Shown: piece after piece, positions 36,326-45,627 of the stretch | How the letters are laid out: every line of letters starts with the position of its first letter | Numbering within the stretch: position 1 is the first letter of the stretch | Source of the DNA: Amphritea atlantica | GTDB lineage: Bacteria; Pseudomonadota; Gammaproteobacteria; Pseudomonadales; Balneatricaceae | Reading direction: 5' to 3' | Assembly: GCF_018860855.1 (NCBI RefSeq) | Contig: NZ_JAHKQE010000030.1 | Coordinates: 62,001 to 126,000 of the forward strand | Length of the DNA: 64,000 nt | Notes under the pieces: model-generated | The model's input: the letters and a program-made list of their open reading frames with translations, nothing else | Database searches by the model: none | Told to the model about the DNA's origin: nothing | Program-made: the position numbers and the translations under genes

Positions 36326-37396
36326 GTGGTCGATTTTCTGGCAAATTACGGATTGTTTCTGGCAAAGGCGCTGACGGTAGTGGGTGCTTTGTTGCTCGTT
36401 TTGATGGCGGTAGCCGCAGTGGCATCACGGAATAAAAAAGATAATAAAGAAGGTTATCTTAGTGTTCATAGCATGAATGAAACACTTGAAGATATGGAGC
36501 ACGCGCTGAAAGAGGTGGTGTTGGATCCTGAAGTTTATAAGCATCAGCTTAAAGCGGAAGAGAAGCAGGATAAAGCGGATGCTAAAGCGCGCAAGAAAGC
36601 GCTCAAAAAAGCCGAGCCTGCCCCTGAAGCGGATCGTAAGCGTGTTTATGTGTTGGATTTTGATGGCGATATTAAAGCCTCAGAACTAGAGCCGATGCGT
36701 GAAGAGATTACGGCGGTGCTGACGATGGCGACCGAGCAGGATGAAGTGGTTGTTCGCCTAGAGAGCCCAGGAGGCATGGTGCATAGCTATGGTTTGGCAT
36801 CCTCGCAGCTGGAGCGTATTAAGCGTCAAGGGATTCCACTGACCGTCTGTGTCGACAAAGTGGCTGCCAGTGGTGGTTATATGATGGCTTGTCTGGCGGA
36901 CAAAATAGTTGCCGCTCCTTTTTCGATTCTCGGATCGATTGGTGTTGTCGCGCAGCTGCCTAACTTTCATCGTCTGTTGAAAAAACATGATATTGATTAT
37001 GAGATTTTAACCGCGGGTGAATATAAGCGCACGATGACGGTGATGGGTGAAAATACCGAAAAGGGTCGGCAGAAGTTTATTGAAGAGCTTGAAGACACTC
37101 ATAGCCTATTCAAAGAGTTCGTTGGCGAGTTTCGTCCGCAGGTTGATTTAGAAAAAGTGGCAACCGGTGAAGTGTGGTTTGGACGTCGTGCCTTGGATGT
37201 TAATCTGATCGATGAAATTTCGACGAGCGATGAATATCTGACAAAAGCGTGTGACGAGGCGGATGTTTATCTGGTGCGTTTTGAGTATAAGAAAACCCTT
37301 CAGGATCGTATTTCTGAGATGTCAGTTAAAACGACTGATAGCCTGTTTACTAAGTGGGCAGGGCGTATTTTAAACTCACGATTATTAGCTAAGTAA
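36326..37396 (+). CDS. sohB: Inner-membrane protease SohB (S49 family)
   Basis: 356 residues starting at GTG 36326, with GGAG upstream. An N-terminal membrane helix (about 8-35) and a charged Lys/Ala-rich linker (80-105) precede an S49 (signal peptide peptidase A-like) serine protease domain. The nucleophile is the Ser of AASGGYMMA (about 187-195) and the general base is the Lys of AGEYKRT (about 238). The length fits SohB of E. coli. The exact substrates are unknown. Confidence 0.95.
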   Translation: MVDFLANYGLFLAKALTVVGALLLVLMAVAAVASRNKKDNKEGYLSVHSMNETLEDMEHALKEVVLDPEVYKHQLKAEEKQDKADAKARKKALKKAEPAPEADRKRVYVLDFDGDIKASELEPMREEITAVLTMATEQDEVVVRLESPGGMVHSYGLASSQLERIKRQGIPLTVCVDKVAASGGYMMACLADKIVAAPFSILGSIGVVAQLPNFHRLLKKHDIDYEILTAGEYKRTMTVMGENTEKGRQKFIEELEDTHSLFKEFVGEFRPQVDLEKVATGEVWFGRRALDVNLIDEISTSDEYLTKACDEADVYLVRFEYKKTLQDRISEMSVKTTDSLFTKWAGRILNSRLLAK

Positions 37397-37463
37397 CCAA
37401 AATGGTAGGAGAAATCTCCACATGATGGCTTTGTCGCTTATAATCTTTGTCTCTGTGTTTTAA

Positions 37464-37483
37464 ACATGATAGTGCTATCGTGT
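37464..37483. promoter_or_regulatory. Candidate operator of the adjacent TetR regulator
   Basis: ACATGATAG-TG-CTATCGTGT, an inverted repeat with eight of nine matching pairs, ends 41 bases before the regulator ATG at 37525. Size and position suit autorepression by a TetR dimer. It is not the GAAAC-N4-GTTTC box reported for Pseudomonas PsrA. Confidence 0.5.
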
Positions 37484-37524
37484 CTAAAGCAATAAAGGAT
37501 TATAAGTCGATTACGGGGGCTTCG

Positions 37525-38184
37525 ATGCAAAAGTCTGCAACCGCAAAGAAAATTATGTTAGCTGCAGAAGTCTTGTTTGCCGAGCAGGGCTTTGCAGAAA
37601 CGACTATGCGTGAAATTACCAGTGCCGCAAAGGTAAATCTTGCGGCCGTTAATTATCATTTTGGTTCTAAGAAAGGGCTGATTACCGCGGTGGCTGAAAA
37701 ATACCTCACACCACTGGTCGCTAACCTTAACTCAGCCCTCAGCGAAAGATTAACGTTAGATGCGGATAAAACTATCACCGCGGAAGAGTTGTTAGAAATT
37801 CTGATGCGAACCTTGTTGCGGGTGGGCAAGGTTAAGCGGTTTGCGCTGCCCGTGTGTATGCGTTTGCTCGAACTTATCTATATGAAAAATCAGTCAGAAC
37901 TACGTGATGAGATGATCAATCAATATCGTGGTTCGTTTACCTGTTTTATCGATCTATTGCGTAAAGATTCAGCGATAATGAGTGATGAGGAGTTCTTTTG
38001 GCGGCTGCATTTTCTCATGGGCTCGATAATTTTTACGTTGTCCAATTTTCAAACGCTGGTGGCGCTTGAAATGCGTGAGTTTGAGCGTGCCGCTGAGGTG
38101 GAGCGTACATTGCATCGTTTAATTCCTGTCTTGGTCGCGGGTTTACACGCCCGTGCCGACCGCACACCTTTTACCCGTCTCTGA
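37525..38184 (+). CDS. TetR/AcrR-family regulator, PsrA-like
   Basis: 219 residues from ATG 37525, which has GGGGGC seven bases upstream. The longer frame from 37447 would translate through a probable operator. The N-terminal helix-turn-helix reads ETTMREITSAAKVNLAAVNYHFGSKKGLI, in two parts at about 25-53, a strong TetR signature. The C-terminal ligand domain (FWRLHFLMGSIIFTLSNF) resembles PsrA, the fatty-acid-responsive regulator. In Pseudomonas psrA also precedes nagZ. The ligand and targets here remain inferred. Confidence 0.85.
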   Translation: MQKSATAKKIMLAAEVLFAEQGFAETTMREITSAAKVNLAAVNYHFGSKKGLITAVAEKYLTPLVANLNSALSERLTLDADKTITAEELLEILMRTLLRVGKVKRFALPVCMRLLELIYMKNQSELRDEMINQYRGSFTCFIDLLRKDSAIMSDEEFFWRLHFLMGSIIFTLSNFQTLVALEMREFERAAEVERTLHRLIPVLVAGLHARADRTPFTRL

Positions 38185-38203
38185 CGGAGTAGCCCTTTTT
38201 GTT

Positions 38204-38680
38204 ATGCATATTCTGATTTCGTTAGCCCGCCAAAGTCTAGAGCTATGGCGGGGCTCAATCTGTCTTAAGCGTTATTCGGTTTCAACCGCATTAAATGGCC
38301 CCGGTGAGCAAAAAAACAGTGGCTGTACGCCCCGAGGTGAGCATCTAATTCGGGCTAAAATTGGTGCGGGAAAGCCTATAAATTCAGTCTTTATTGGTCG
38401 CCGCTCGACCGGTGAAATTTACTCCTCAGCGCTAGCCGAACGCTATCCACAGCGAGACTGGATCCTTAGTCGTATAATCTGGCTTTCGGGTTGTGAAATA
38501 GGTCGCAATCGCCTCTCCTGCGTTGATACAATGCAACGCTATATATACATTCACGGCACGCCGGATTGTGAGCCTATGGGGCAGCCTTTGTCCCATGGAT
38601 GCATTCGGATGCGCAATCTCGATATTGTCGATCTGTTTGAGCGTGTGAATGTTGGTACCCGAGTTTTCATAGAAGAGTAA
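38204..38680 (+). CDS. YkuD-family enzyme without signal peptide (probable L,D-carboxypeptidase/transpeptidase)
   Basis: 158 residues from ATG 38204; a GTG at 38153 overlapping the regulator is possible but adds only 17 unlike residues. The YkuD catalytic motif is complete: H117 (IHGTP), S130-H131-G132-C133 (SHGCIRM) with C133 as nucleophile. The protein starts directly with the first strand of the domain, with no signal peptide or membrane anchor, so it should be cytoplasmic. Such forms resemble ElsL of Acinetobacter, an L,D-carboxypeptidase of cell-wall recycling, more than periplasmic L,D-transpeptidases. It lies eight bases before nagZ, a recycling gene, and probably shares its transcript. 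Confidence 0.83.
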   Translation: MHILISLARQSLELWRGSICLKRYSVSTALNGPGEQKNSGCTPRGEHLIRAKIGAGKPINSVFIGRRSTGEIYSSALAERYPQRDWILSRIIWLSGCEIGRNRLSCVDTMQRYIYIHGTPDCEPMGQPLSHGCIRMRNLDIVDLFERVNVGTRVFIEE

Positions 38681-38687
38681 ATTACTA

Positions 38688-39707
38688 ATGTCTGGAGCAT
38701 TGATGCTGGACATCGCCGGCCTAAGTCTGACAGCAGAAGATAGAACGCTGTTACAGAACCCTCAGGTTGGTGGTCTTATTCTGTTTAGCCGTAACTATCA
38801 GTCCCCTCAACAACTGACCGATTTGATTAGTGAGATTCGTGCCTGTGCGCCGAAGATTTTGATCGCGGTTGATCAGGAAGGTGGGCGTGTGCAGCGTTTT
38901 CGTGAGGGGTTTACTCGATTGCCGCCTATGGCTGTATTGGGTGGTCTCTATCGGCAGAACCCGGCTGATGGCTGCGAGGCTGCTTGTCAGTTAGGTTGGT
39001 TAATGGCCGCAGAACTGATCAGTTATGGTGTTGATATCAGCTTTGCGCCGGTATTGGATCTTAATTTTGGTGTCAGCGAAGTGATCGGTGATCGTGCCTT
39101 TTCAGCTAAGCCGGAAGAGGTGACCGAGCTGGCAGGCGCCTTTGTTCGAGGGATGCGGCAAGCGGGCATGGCTGCAACCGGTAAGCATTTTCCTGGGCAT
39201 GGTTGGGTGGTTGCTGATTCGCACTTGGCTATTCCAGTCGATGAGCGTCCTCTCGCGGAGATTGAAAAACAAGATTTGCTACCCTTTGCCCGTTTAATGG
39301 AGCAAGGCTTAGATGCGGTCATGCCTGCGCATGTTATCTATCAGCAGGTGGATGATCGCCCAGCCGGTTTTTCGCCTTACTGGATAGGGCAACGGCTGCG
39401 TCAGGATATGCATTTTGATGGGGTCGTATTTAGTGATGATTTGACCATGGAAGGCGCCAGTGTGGCGGGCAGCTTTGAGTCTCGCGCAGCCCAGGCGCTT
39501 GAGGCTGGGTGCGATATGTTGCTGGTGTGTAATGATCGTGCTGCTGCCTTGCAGGTTTTACACTATCTCGAAGCAATAGATCATCCGGGGTCGGTACGCA
39601 TTGAGCGGATGAATGCGACTCAGCATTATGCCATTGAGACTGTTCGCAATAGTGAGCGGTGGCATCAGGCTGTGAATTTAGCGAATCAGTTAATCGATAT
39701 TAAATAA
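38688..39707 (+). CDS. nagZ: Beta-N-acetylhexosaminidase NagZ
   Basis: 339-residue cytoplasmic GH3 glycosidase. KHFPGHGWVVADSH contains the Asp-His general acid/base dyad, and the nucleophile Asp is in VVFSDDLTMEG. AVDQEGGRVQRFREGFT is a further GH3 signature. It removes N-acetylglucosamine from 1,6-anhydro-muropeptides in peptidoglycan recycling, and its product can induce AmpC-type beta-lactamases in species that have them. It follows the YkuD gene closely and is 17 bases from the MscS gene. Confidence 0.96.
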   Translation: MSGALMLDIAGLSLTAEDRTLLQNPQVGGLILFSRNYQSPQQLTDLISEIRACAPKILIAVDQEGGRVQRFREGFTRLPPMAVLGGLYRQNPADGCEAACQLGWLMAAELISYGVDISFAPVLDLNFGVSEVIGDRAFSAKPEEVTELAGAFVRGMRQAGMAATGKHFPGHGWVVADSHLAIPVDERPLAEIEKQDLLPFARLMEQGLDAVMPAHVIYQQVDDRPAGFSPYWIGQRLRQDMHFDGVVFSDDLTMEGASVAGSFESRAAQALEAGCDMLLVCNDRAAALQVLHYLEAIDHPGSVRIERMNATQHYAIETVRNSERWHQAVNLANQLIDIK

Positions 39708-39724
39708 GCTTTTGGAGCGACACT

Positions 39725-40834
39725 ATGCAGGAGCAGCTTACGCAGGTTTTTACCGAGTTGGGTTTGGATGGCTATAAAGATGCCTGGATTTTTCAGGTAT
39801 TTATGGTGGTGTTTATTACCATGCTGATCAACTTTATCTCAAATAGACTGTTTCGTCGGTTAGAAGATCAATTGGCCAAAACACGAAATGTCTGGGACGA
39901 CATATTATTGCATGCTGCTCGCCGGCCTATTGCGTTGTTAATCTGGGTGTTGGGCTTGAGTCTGGCCTTTGAGTTAACGGATCCTGAAACCGGTTCGGTA
40001 TTGGTTAAGTTAGTTGAGCCGTTGCGTCGAGGCTTGGTGATTGTGATGATCGCCTGGTTTATGATTCGCTTTATCAGGCAGGCCGAAGGCGTGTTGGTGA
40101 GTGAAGATAAAGTTAAAAACCCGATGGATGAAACCACGGTCGGTGCGCTGGGTAAGTTGTTACGGTTGTCGATTATTATCACGACCGTACTGGTTGTACT
40201 GCAAACCTTTGGGTATAGCATTTCGGGGGTCTTGGCGTTTGGTGGTATCGGTGGTCTGGCGGTAGGTTTTGCGGCGAAAGATCTACTGGCTAACTTTTTT
40301 GGTGGGTTGATGATCTATCTCGATCGCCCCTTTAAAGTGGGTGATTGGGTGCGCTCACCGGATAAAGAGATTGAAGGAACGGTTGAAGATATTGGTTGGC
40401 GTTTAACCTGTATTCGGACGTTTGATAAGCGTCCTCTCTATGTGCCTAACGCAACCTTTGCTAGCATCTCGTTAGAAAACCCTTCACGTATGACGAATCG
40501 TCGTATTTATGAAAAAATTGGTTTGCGTTATGAAGACTCTGCATTGGTAAACGGTGTTATTGATGATGTAAGGAAAATGCTCGTGCATCATCCTGAAATT
40601 GATAGCAGCCAAACATTGATTGTTAATCTCAACAGCTTTGCCCCTTATTCGTTGGAGTTTTTTATCTACACGTTCACTAAAACGACTAACTGGGTGCGTT
40701 TTCATGAAATCAAACAGGATGTGATGGGGAAAATTATCGATATTGTGCATGAGCACGGTGCTGACTTTGCCTTTCCTACCCAGACGATTCATCTTGAAAA
40801 TGGTGATTCTCAACCGTTGGTGGATCAGGCTTGA
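39725..40834 (+). CDS. MscS-family mechanosensitive channel
   Basis: 369 residues. Three to four N-terminal helices (about 18-160) are followed by the pore-lining TM3 region, GIGGLAVGFAAKDLLANFFGG (first 20 residues shown in parts: GIGGLAVGFAAKD, LLANFFGG; about 175-195), with the Gly/Ala packing typical of MscS. The beta domain follows (PFKVGDWVR, EGTVEDIGWRLT) and the C-terminal alpha/beta domain. Larger than E. coli MscS (286) by an extra N-terminal helix, closer to YbdG. It should release solutes on hypo-osmotic shock. Confidence 0.88.
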   Translation: MQEQLTQVFTELGLDGYKDAWIFQVFMVVFITMLINFISNRLFRRLEDQLAKTRNVWDDILLHAARRPIALLIWVLGLSLAFELTDPETGSVLVKLVEPLRRGLVIVMIAWFMIRFIRQAEGVLVSEDKVKNPMDETTVGALGKLLRLSIIITTVLVVLQTFGYSISGVLAFGGIGGLAVGFAAKDLLANFFGGLMIYLDRPFKVGDWVRSPDKEIEGTVEDIGWRLTCIRTFDKRPLYVPNATFASISLENPSRMTNRRIYEKIGLRYEDSALVNGVIDDVRKMLVHHPEIDSSQTLIVNLNSFAPYSLEFFIYTFTKTTNWVRFHEIKQDVMGKIIDIVHEHGADFAFPTQTIHLENGDSQPLVDQA

Positions 40835-40889
40835 TCGTGAAACCAGTGTTCTTTTTTAATCTTTGCCCGACAGGGCGTTGGAGATATGT

Positions 40890-41294
40890 GTGACTGCTGA
40901 GCAGAATGAACGGGAAAAGATTGCGACCTATGATGCGGAACAGCGCTTCGACTACCTGATCAGTCGGGTTGTAGAGACCGATGAATTATGGATTCTGACC
41001 GATGAGCAGGGCAGTGTCATGCTCAATACCGATGATGAAGATTGTGTGCCGGTATGGCCAGATCAAGCATTCGCAGAGCAATGGGCGACCGGTGAGTGGT
41101 CTGATTGTGAGGCGATGCCTATTACGTTGAAGCAATGGAACTATCGTTGGACGCCGGGGCTGGAGGAAGATGGCTTCGCGGTGATTGTTTTTCCGTTGGC
41201 GGGCGAGGGTGAGGATGAAAATGGTTTAGTGGTGTGGCCTGAAGAGTTAGATATGATGCTGACGCGTGAGGTTAAACGCGCTCGCAAGAAGTGA
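40890..41294 (+). CDS. DUF2750 domain protein
   Basis: 134 residues starting at GTG 40890, chosen because GGAG lies six bases upstream; a TTG at 40863 is open in the same frame. It is acidic and soluble with many Trp and Asp/Glu residues. RFDYLISRVVETDELWILTDEQG and VWPDQAFAEQW match the DUF2750 family (read in two parts). The function of the family is unknown. It is separated from mscS by 55 bases and followed by a strong terminator. Confidence 0.75.
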   Translation: MTAEQNEREKIATYDAEQRFDYLISRVVETDELWILTDEQGSVMLNTDDEDCVPVWPDQAFAEQWATGEWSDCEAMPITLKQWNYRWTPGLEEDGFAVIVFPLAGEGEDENGLVVWPEELDMMLTREVKRARKK

Positions 41295-41381
41295 TGTAAA
41301 GTATTCCTTTTGCAGCTAGGGTCTGATCACTGTGCCTTAGTCAATCGAGAGCGCTTGTAAAAGTTGTCAGTCATGTTGAGT

Positions 41382-41417
41382 TAAATAAAAACGGAGCTTA
41401 GGCTCCGTTTTTATTTG
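41382..41417. terminator. Bidirectional terminator between DUF2750 and csiV genes
   Basis: Stem AATAAAAACGGAGC/GCTCCGTTTTTATT with a short loop TTAG, symmetric A and T runs, between convergent genes. Confidence 0.92.
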
Positions 41418-41446
41418 TCTGCAATCTGTAAAGGGCGTTTTTATCG

Positions 41447-42178
41447 TTAAATTCGGGTGATTCTCACCAGCATGCCAAACAGTGGATGATCAAGATAATG
41501 TAATTCGTTACGGCGCATGCGTCGGGCAGATTTCATTTCAACCGTGAGGAAGTCCGGAATGGCTGTTTGAGTTAAATAGCGATTGCCATTGCTGCTATCG
41601 TTATTAGCCGTTGCTAGTTGGTCAGTCTCGGCTGTCGGCGTTTCTATTGAGTTTACGCTGCTATCGGTGACCGGTGTTAGTAGCATTTGGCTTTCGGCAG
41701 GGGTTAGCCTGCGGCTGTGAAATAGGTCGCTGCGAAAGTGCAGATAGCGGCCTTTATCGATGGAAATGTAGCCGTCGAGTTCATATAAGCCGTTATCGAG
41801 GATTTCACCGCCATTAATTCTAATGACGTTTCTGTTTTTAGTGCTCCCAATCGGTTGTATCCATGCTTCATGAAAGAGTACGTGGTAGCCGGCGCTGCGT
41901 CTTAGGCTGGCTTGCTTGGCGTTAAGCGATAGGGATGACTTAGGTAGACGAGTGAAGTAGCCATTTTGCTGGCCCGCCTGATAATAGTTCAATGCACGAC
42001 TTGGGCGGGGTGGTATGGCGTTTATCGGTGGCCAGATTTCGTCGTCCAGTGTATCGGATGTTAGGTGGCTAAAAATAAGCAACTCGACCTTATAGTTGCT
42101 TGTATCGGCCTGTACTGTCGTGCTGCTTAACAGTATCAGTGTCAGAGCCATTACGATCCCTGAAGCGAGCTTGGTCAT
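41447..42178 (-). CDS. csiV: CsiV-family protein
   Basis: 243 residues from ATG 42178, two bases past the mfd stop; a TTG at 42184 is open in frame. A Sec signal peptide (about 1-24, cleavage near VQA-DTS) predicts a periplasmic location. The opening YKVELLIFSH and closing LDHPLFGMLVRI are hallmarks of the CsiV family (DUF2803). In Vibrio, CsiV is needed for function of the peptidoglycan polymerase regulator LpoA. A low-complexity Thr/Ser/Asn region (about 172-200) sits before the C-terminus. Coupled to mfd. Confidence 0.83.
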   Translation of the reverse strand: MTKLASGIVMALTLILLSSTTVQADTSNYKVELLIFSHLTSDTLDDEIWPPINAIPPRPSRALNYYQAGQQNGYFTRLPKSSLSLNAKQASLRRSAGYHVLFHEAWIQPIGSTKNRNVIRINGGEILDNGLYELDGYISIDKGRYLHFRSDLFHSRRLTPAESQMLLTPVTDSSVNSIETPTAETDQLATANNDSSNGNRYLTQTAIPDFLTVEMKSARRMRRNELHYLDHPLFGMLVRITRI

Positions 42179-42180
42179 TA

Positions 42181-45100
42181 TCAATTCCCGGTCAATTGCT
42201 GAAGGAGCTGTTCTACCGCTTGAAAGCGTTGCTCTATTTTATCCATCTTCATGGTGAACTTCAGCTGACTTGAGCCACCAAACTGAAATTTTTGTGGTTG
42301 TTGCTGTACCAGTTGTACCAGTTTGAAGGGGTCAACCGCTGTATCGGCCTCAAAGTCGATACGGCCGCCTTTTTCACCCGCATCGATTTTGCAGATGCCT
42401 AGCTGTTCAGCATGGAGTTTGAGCAGTGTTTGTCGGAACAGGTTTTTCGTTTGTTCAGGCAGGATGCCGAAGCGGTCAATCATTTCGATCTGTAGTTCTT
42501 TTAGATCGGTTTCGTTTTTACCATTGGCGATGCGTTTGTACATAATGAGACGATTGTGTACATCCGGAAGGTATTCATCGGGAATCAGAGCGGGTACGCG
42601 TAAATTGATTTCGACGCCAACTTTGAGTGGTGCATCAAGATTGGGGGTCTTTCCTTCGCGAATGGCATCGACTGCTTGTTCCAGCATCTCCATATAGAGC
42701 GAAAAACCGATATTTTGAATCTGCCCGCTCTGGCCTTCGCCGAGCAGTTCCCCCGTTCCCCTGATCTCCATATCGTGGGTGGCGAGGGTGAAGCCAGCAC
42801 CAAGCTCATCGGCGCTGGTGATCGCTTCTAAGCGTTTTGCTGCATCGGTGGTCATGGCTTTAGGGTGGGGCGTCATCAGATAGGCATAGGCCTGATGATG
42901 TGAGCGACCCACTCGGCCCCGTAGCTGGTGTAGCTGGGCAAGGCCAAACTTATCGGCGCGATCAATGATGATGGTATTGGCGTTAGGTACGTCGATGCCC
43001 GTTTCGATGATGGTGGTGCAGACGAGTACATTAAAGCGTTTGTGATAGAAGTCGGACATGACCTGCTCGAGCTCTCTCTCTCGCATCTGCCCGTGTCCAA
43101 TACCCACCCGTGCTTCCGGTATCAATTCACTGATCTCGGCGGCGGTTTGCTCGATATCTTTCACTTCATTATGTAGGTAGTAAACCTGTCCGCCCCGAAG
43201 TAGTTCCCGCAGAATAGCTTCTTTTTTAAGGGCTTTATCGGTTTGTCGGACAAAGGTTTTGACCGACAGGCGACGTGCTGGTGGTGTCGCAATGATCGAT
43301 AGATCGCGGATGCCAGACATCGCCATATTAAGCGTACGTGGGATCGGTGTGGCGGTCAGCGTGAGAATATCAACCTCGGAGCGTAGTGATTTCAGGCGTT
43401 CTTTCTGTTGTACCCCGAAGCGGTGTTCTTCATCGATGATGAGTAGGCCCAGGTCGCTAAACTTAATATCGCCCTGAAGCAGTTTGTGGGTGCCGATGAC
43501 GATATCGGTTTTACCCTGTTCCAGTGATTCGATAACCGCGTTGCTTTGCTTGCCTGAGCGGAAGCGGGAGATTAGTTCAACATTGACTGGCCAGTCAGCA
43601 AAGCGGTCACGGAAGTTCTCATAATGTTGCTGTGCTAGCAGTGTGGTCGGTACCAGTATCGCTACCTGTTTATTGCTCTGGATCGCCATGAAAGCTGCGC
43701 GCATCGCCACTTCCGTTTTACCGAAGCCGACGTCACCGCAGACTAGACGGTCCATGGGTTGCGGCGATTTCATGTCGTTGATAACCGCCTGAATGGCGTT
43801 GGCTTGATCGACGGTTTCTTCAAACGGAAAGGCGGCGCTAAAGCTGGCGTAGTGTTCATCGGGTGAATTAAATTGATGACCTCGGCGTGCTGCACGGCGG
43901 GCATAGATATCCAGTAGTTCGGCTGCCGTATCGCGGACTTTTTCGGCGGCTTTGCGGCGCGCTTTGCTCCATTGTTCGGTGCCGAGTCTGTGCAGTGGCG
44001 CAAGTTCATCACCGGCACCGGAATAGCGGCTGATGAGATGCAGTGAGGTCACCGGTACGTAGAGATTGGCGTCGTTGGCGTATTCCAGTTTAAGAAATTC
44101 CGACGTTTGTGAATCTAGCTCTAGGGTAACCAGCCCTCGGTAGCGGCCAACGCCATGATCAATATGAACCACAGGTGCGCCAATGTTGAGTTCGGTCAGA
44201 TTTTTGATGATCTGATCGGATTGTTCTTGCTGTTTAGAGCGGCGACGACGCTGAAAAACTTGATGGCCGAATAGTTGTGTTTCGGTAATTAGATGAAACT
44301 TACCCGGCGCGCTGAGTCCGTATTCTAGCGGGAAAATACAGATGTTAATCGGATAACCATCGTCGAAAAATTGCTGCAGATTGTCGACTTGATGGGGTTT
44401 GATATTGATGCGAGCTAGCAACTCCATCAATGCTTCACGTCGGCCGGCGGATTCGGCGCAGAAGAGTATTTTGTCCTGAGTCTTTGCTAGAAAAGTGTCA
44501 AGAGCGGCTAGCGGCTGAGCCGCTTGAGCGTGAATCGTTAATTCGGGTGGCTCGATGAGGGATAAGTTATAACGACCGGATGCCGCTTTCGCCTGGGTTT
44601 TATTTTGCTGCAGTTGGATGCGCTGTCGCTGTTTTAGAATGCTGAAAAGCTCTGTCGCGGGGATAAATAATTGATCGGGGGCGAGAATAGGGCGTTCGAT
44701 ATCGTAACGGCGTTCTTCGTAGCGTTCTTGAACATCTTGCCAGAACTGTTTGCAGTGATTTTCTAAGTCAGTTTCGGCCAGTATCATGACATTTTGTGGG
44801 AGATAGTCGAATATCGTCGCGCATTGATCAAAGAATAGCGGTAGATAATATTCAATCCCCGGAGGGGTCATGCCATCGTTGATGTCCTGATAAACGGAGC
44901 AGCGTTTATAGTCCACATCAAAGGTTTCACGCCAGCGCTGTTTGAAATGGCTGATGGCGGCTTTATCAAAGGGAAACTCTTTGGCTGGTAGGACGCGAAT
45001 ATTATCGACTTTATCGATCGAGCGCTGAGATTCAGGGTCAAAGCTACGTAAGGTGTCGACTTCGTTATCGAAAAGTTCAATACGATAAGGGACCGCGCTG

Positions 45101-45627
45101 CCCATGGGGAAAATATCGATAATGGAGCCACGAATGGCAAATTCGCCGTGCTCGAAGACGGATTCGCTCAATTGATAGCCGGCATCGGTCAGTTTGTGGC
45201 GCATTTCATCCAGATCAAACGCTTGGCCTTGATCCACGATAAGCGCGTTACCGTCGAGAAATTGTTGTGGTGCAACGCGGTGCATCAAGGTGCTGGCGGG
45301 GATAATCAGTACCCCGCGCTGTAGTTGAGGCAGTTTAAATAGGGTGTTGAGCCGCTCAGATATTATGTCTTGGTGTGGCGAAAAGTTATCGTAGGGCAGT
45401 GTTTCCCAGTCGGAGAAAACCATGCATTCAAGGCTGTTGTTGCTATAGAAGCGGATCTCGGACTGAAGGCGTGTGGCGCTGTCACTGTCATTGGTTATGC
45501 AGAGTATCAATCCCGAATGTTGTTGGGCAATATCGGTCGTTAGTAAGCCACGGCCGCTGCCTAAAAGGTTACCTATTCTTCGGATATCGCCTGGCGATTG
45601 GGGTAATTGATATTCTTCTGTAAACAC
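42181..45627 (-). CDS. mfd: Transcription-repair coupling factor Mfd
   Basis: 1148 residues, the usual size. It contains an N-terminal UvrB-like module (about 1-340), the RNA polymerase-interacting CarD-like/RID domain (APVVHIDHGVGRYRGLVTL in part, about 475-545), the superfamily 2 RecG-like translocase with Walker A GDVGFGKTEVA and the DEEH box (IIDEEHRFG), and the C-terminal TRCF domain. It removes stalled RNA polymerase and recruits UvrA. ATG 45627 is preceded by GCTTAAGTG with a weak ribosome site. Confidence 0.97.
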   Translation of the reverse strand: MFTEEYQLPQSPGDIRRIGNLLGSGRGLLTTDIAQQHSGLILCITNDSDSATRLQSEIRFYSNNSLECMVFSDWETLPYDNFSPHQDIISERLNTLFKLPQLQRGVLIIPASTLMHRVAPQQFLDGNALIVDQGQAFDLDEMRHKLTDAGYQLSESVFEHGEFAIRGSIIDIFPMGSAVPYRIELFDNEVDTLRSFDPESQRSIDKVDNIRVLPAKEFPFDKAAISHFKQRWRETFDVDYKRCSVYQDINDGMTPPGIEYYLPLFFDQCATIFDYLPQNVMILAETDLENHCKQFWQDVQERYEERRYDIERPILAPDQLFIPATELFSILKQRQRIQLQQNKTQAKAASGRYNLSLIEPPELTIHAQAAQPLAALDTFLAKTQDKILFCAESAGRREALMELLARINIKPHQVDNLQQFFDDGYPINICIFPLEYGLSAPGKFHLITETQLFGHQVFQRRRRSKQQEQSDQIIKNLTELNIGAPVVHIDHGVGRYRGLVTLELDSQTSEFLKLEYANDANLYVPVTSLHLISRYSGAGDELAPLHRLGTEQWSKARRKAAEKVRDTAAELLDIYARRAARRGHQFNSPDEHYASFSAAFPFEETVDQANAIQAVINDMKSPQPMDRLVCGDVGFGKTEVAMRAAFMAIQSNKQVAILVPTTLLAQQHYENFRDRFADWPVNVELISRFRSGKQSNAVIESLEQGKTDIVIGTHKLLQGDIKFSDLGLLIIDEEHRFGVQQKERLKSLRSEVDILTLTATPIPRTLNMAMSGIRDLSIIATPPARRLSVKTFVRQTDKALKKEAILRELLRGGQVYYLHNEVKDIEQTAAEISELIPEARVGIGHGQMRERELEQVMSDFYHKRFNVLVCTTIIETGIDVPNANTIIIDRADKFGLAQLHQLRGRVGRSHHQAYAYLMTPHPKAMTTDAAKRLEAITSADELGAGFTLATHDMEIRGTGELLGEGQSGQIQNIGFSLYMEMLEQAVDAIREGKTPNLDAPLKVGVEINLRVPALIPDEYLPDVHNRLIMYKRIANGKNETDLKELQIEMIDRFGILPEQTKNLFRQTLLKLHAEQLGICKIDAGEKGGRIDFEADTAVDPFKLVQLVQQQPQKFQFGGSSQLKFTMKMDKIEQRFQAVEQLLQQLTGN

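Noticed and set aside
36326-37396. Possible SppA (signal peptide peptidase A) instead of SohB
   Set aside because: The length of 356 residues, single S49 domain and charged linker fit SohB rather than the longer tandem SppA.
37408-37419. Short palindrome GGAGAAATCTCC after sohB
   Set aside because: Only five-base arms, no T-run, and no regulator recognised; chance is a sufficient explanation.
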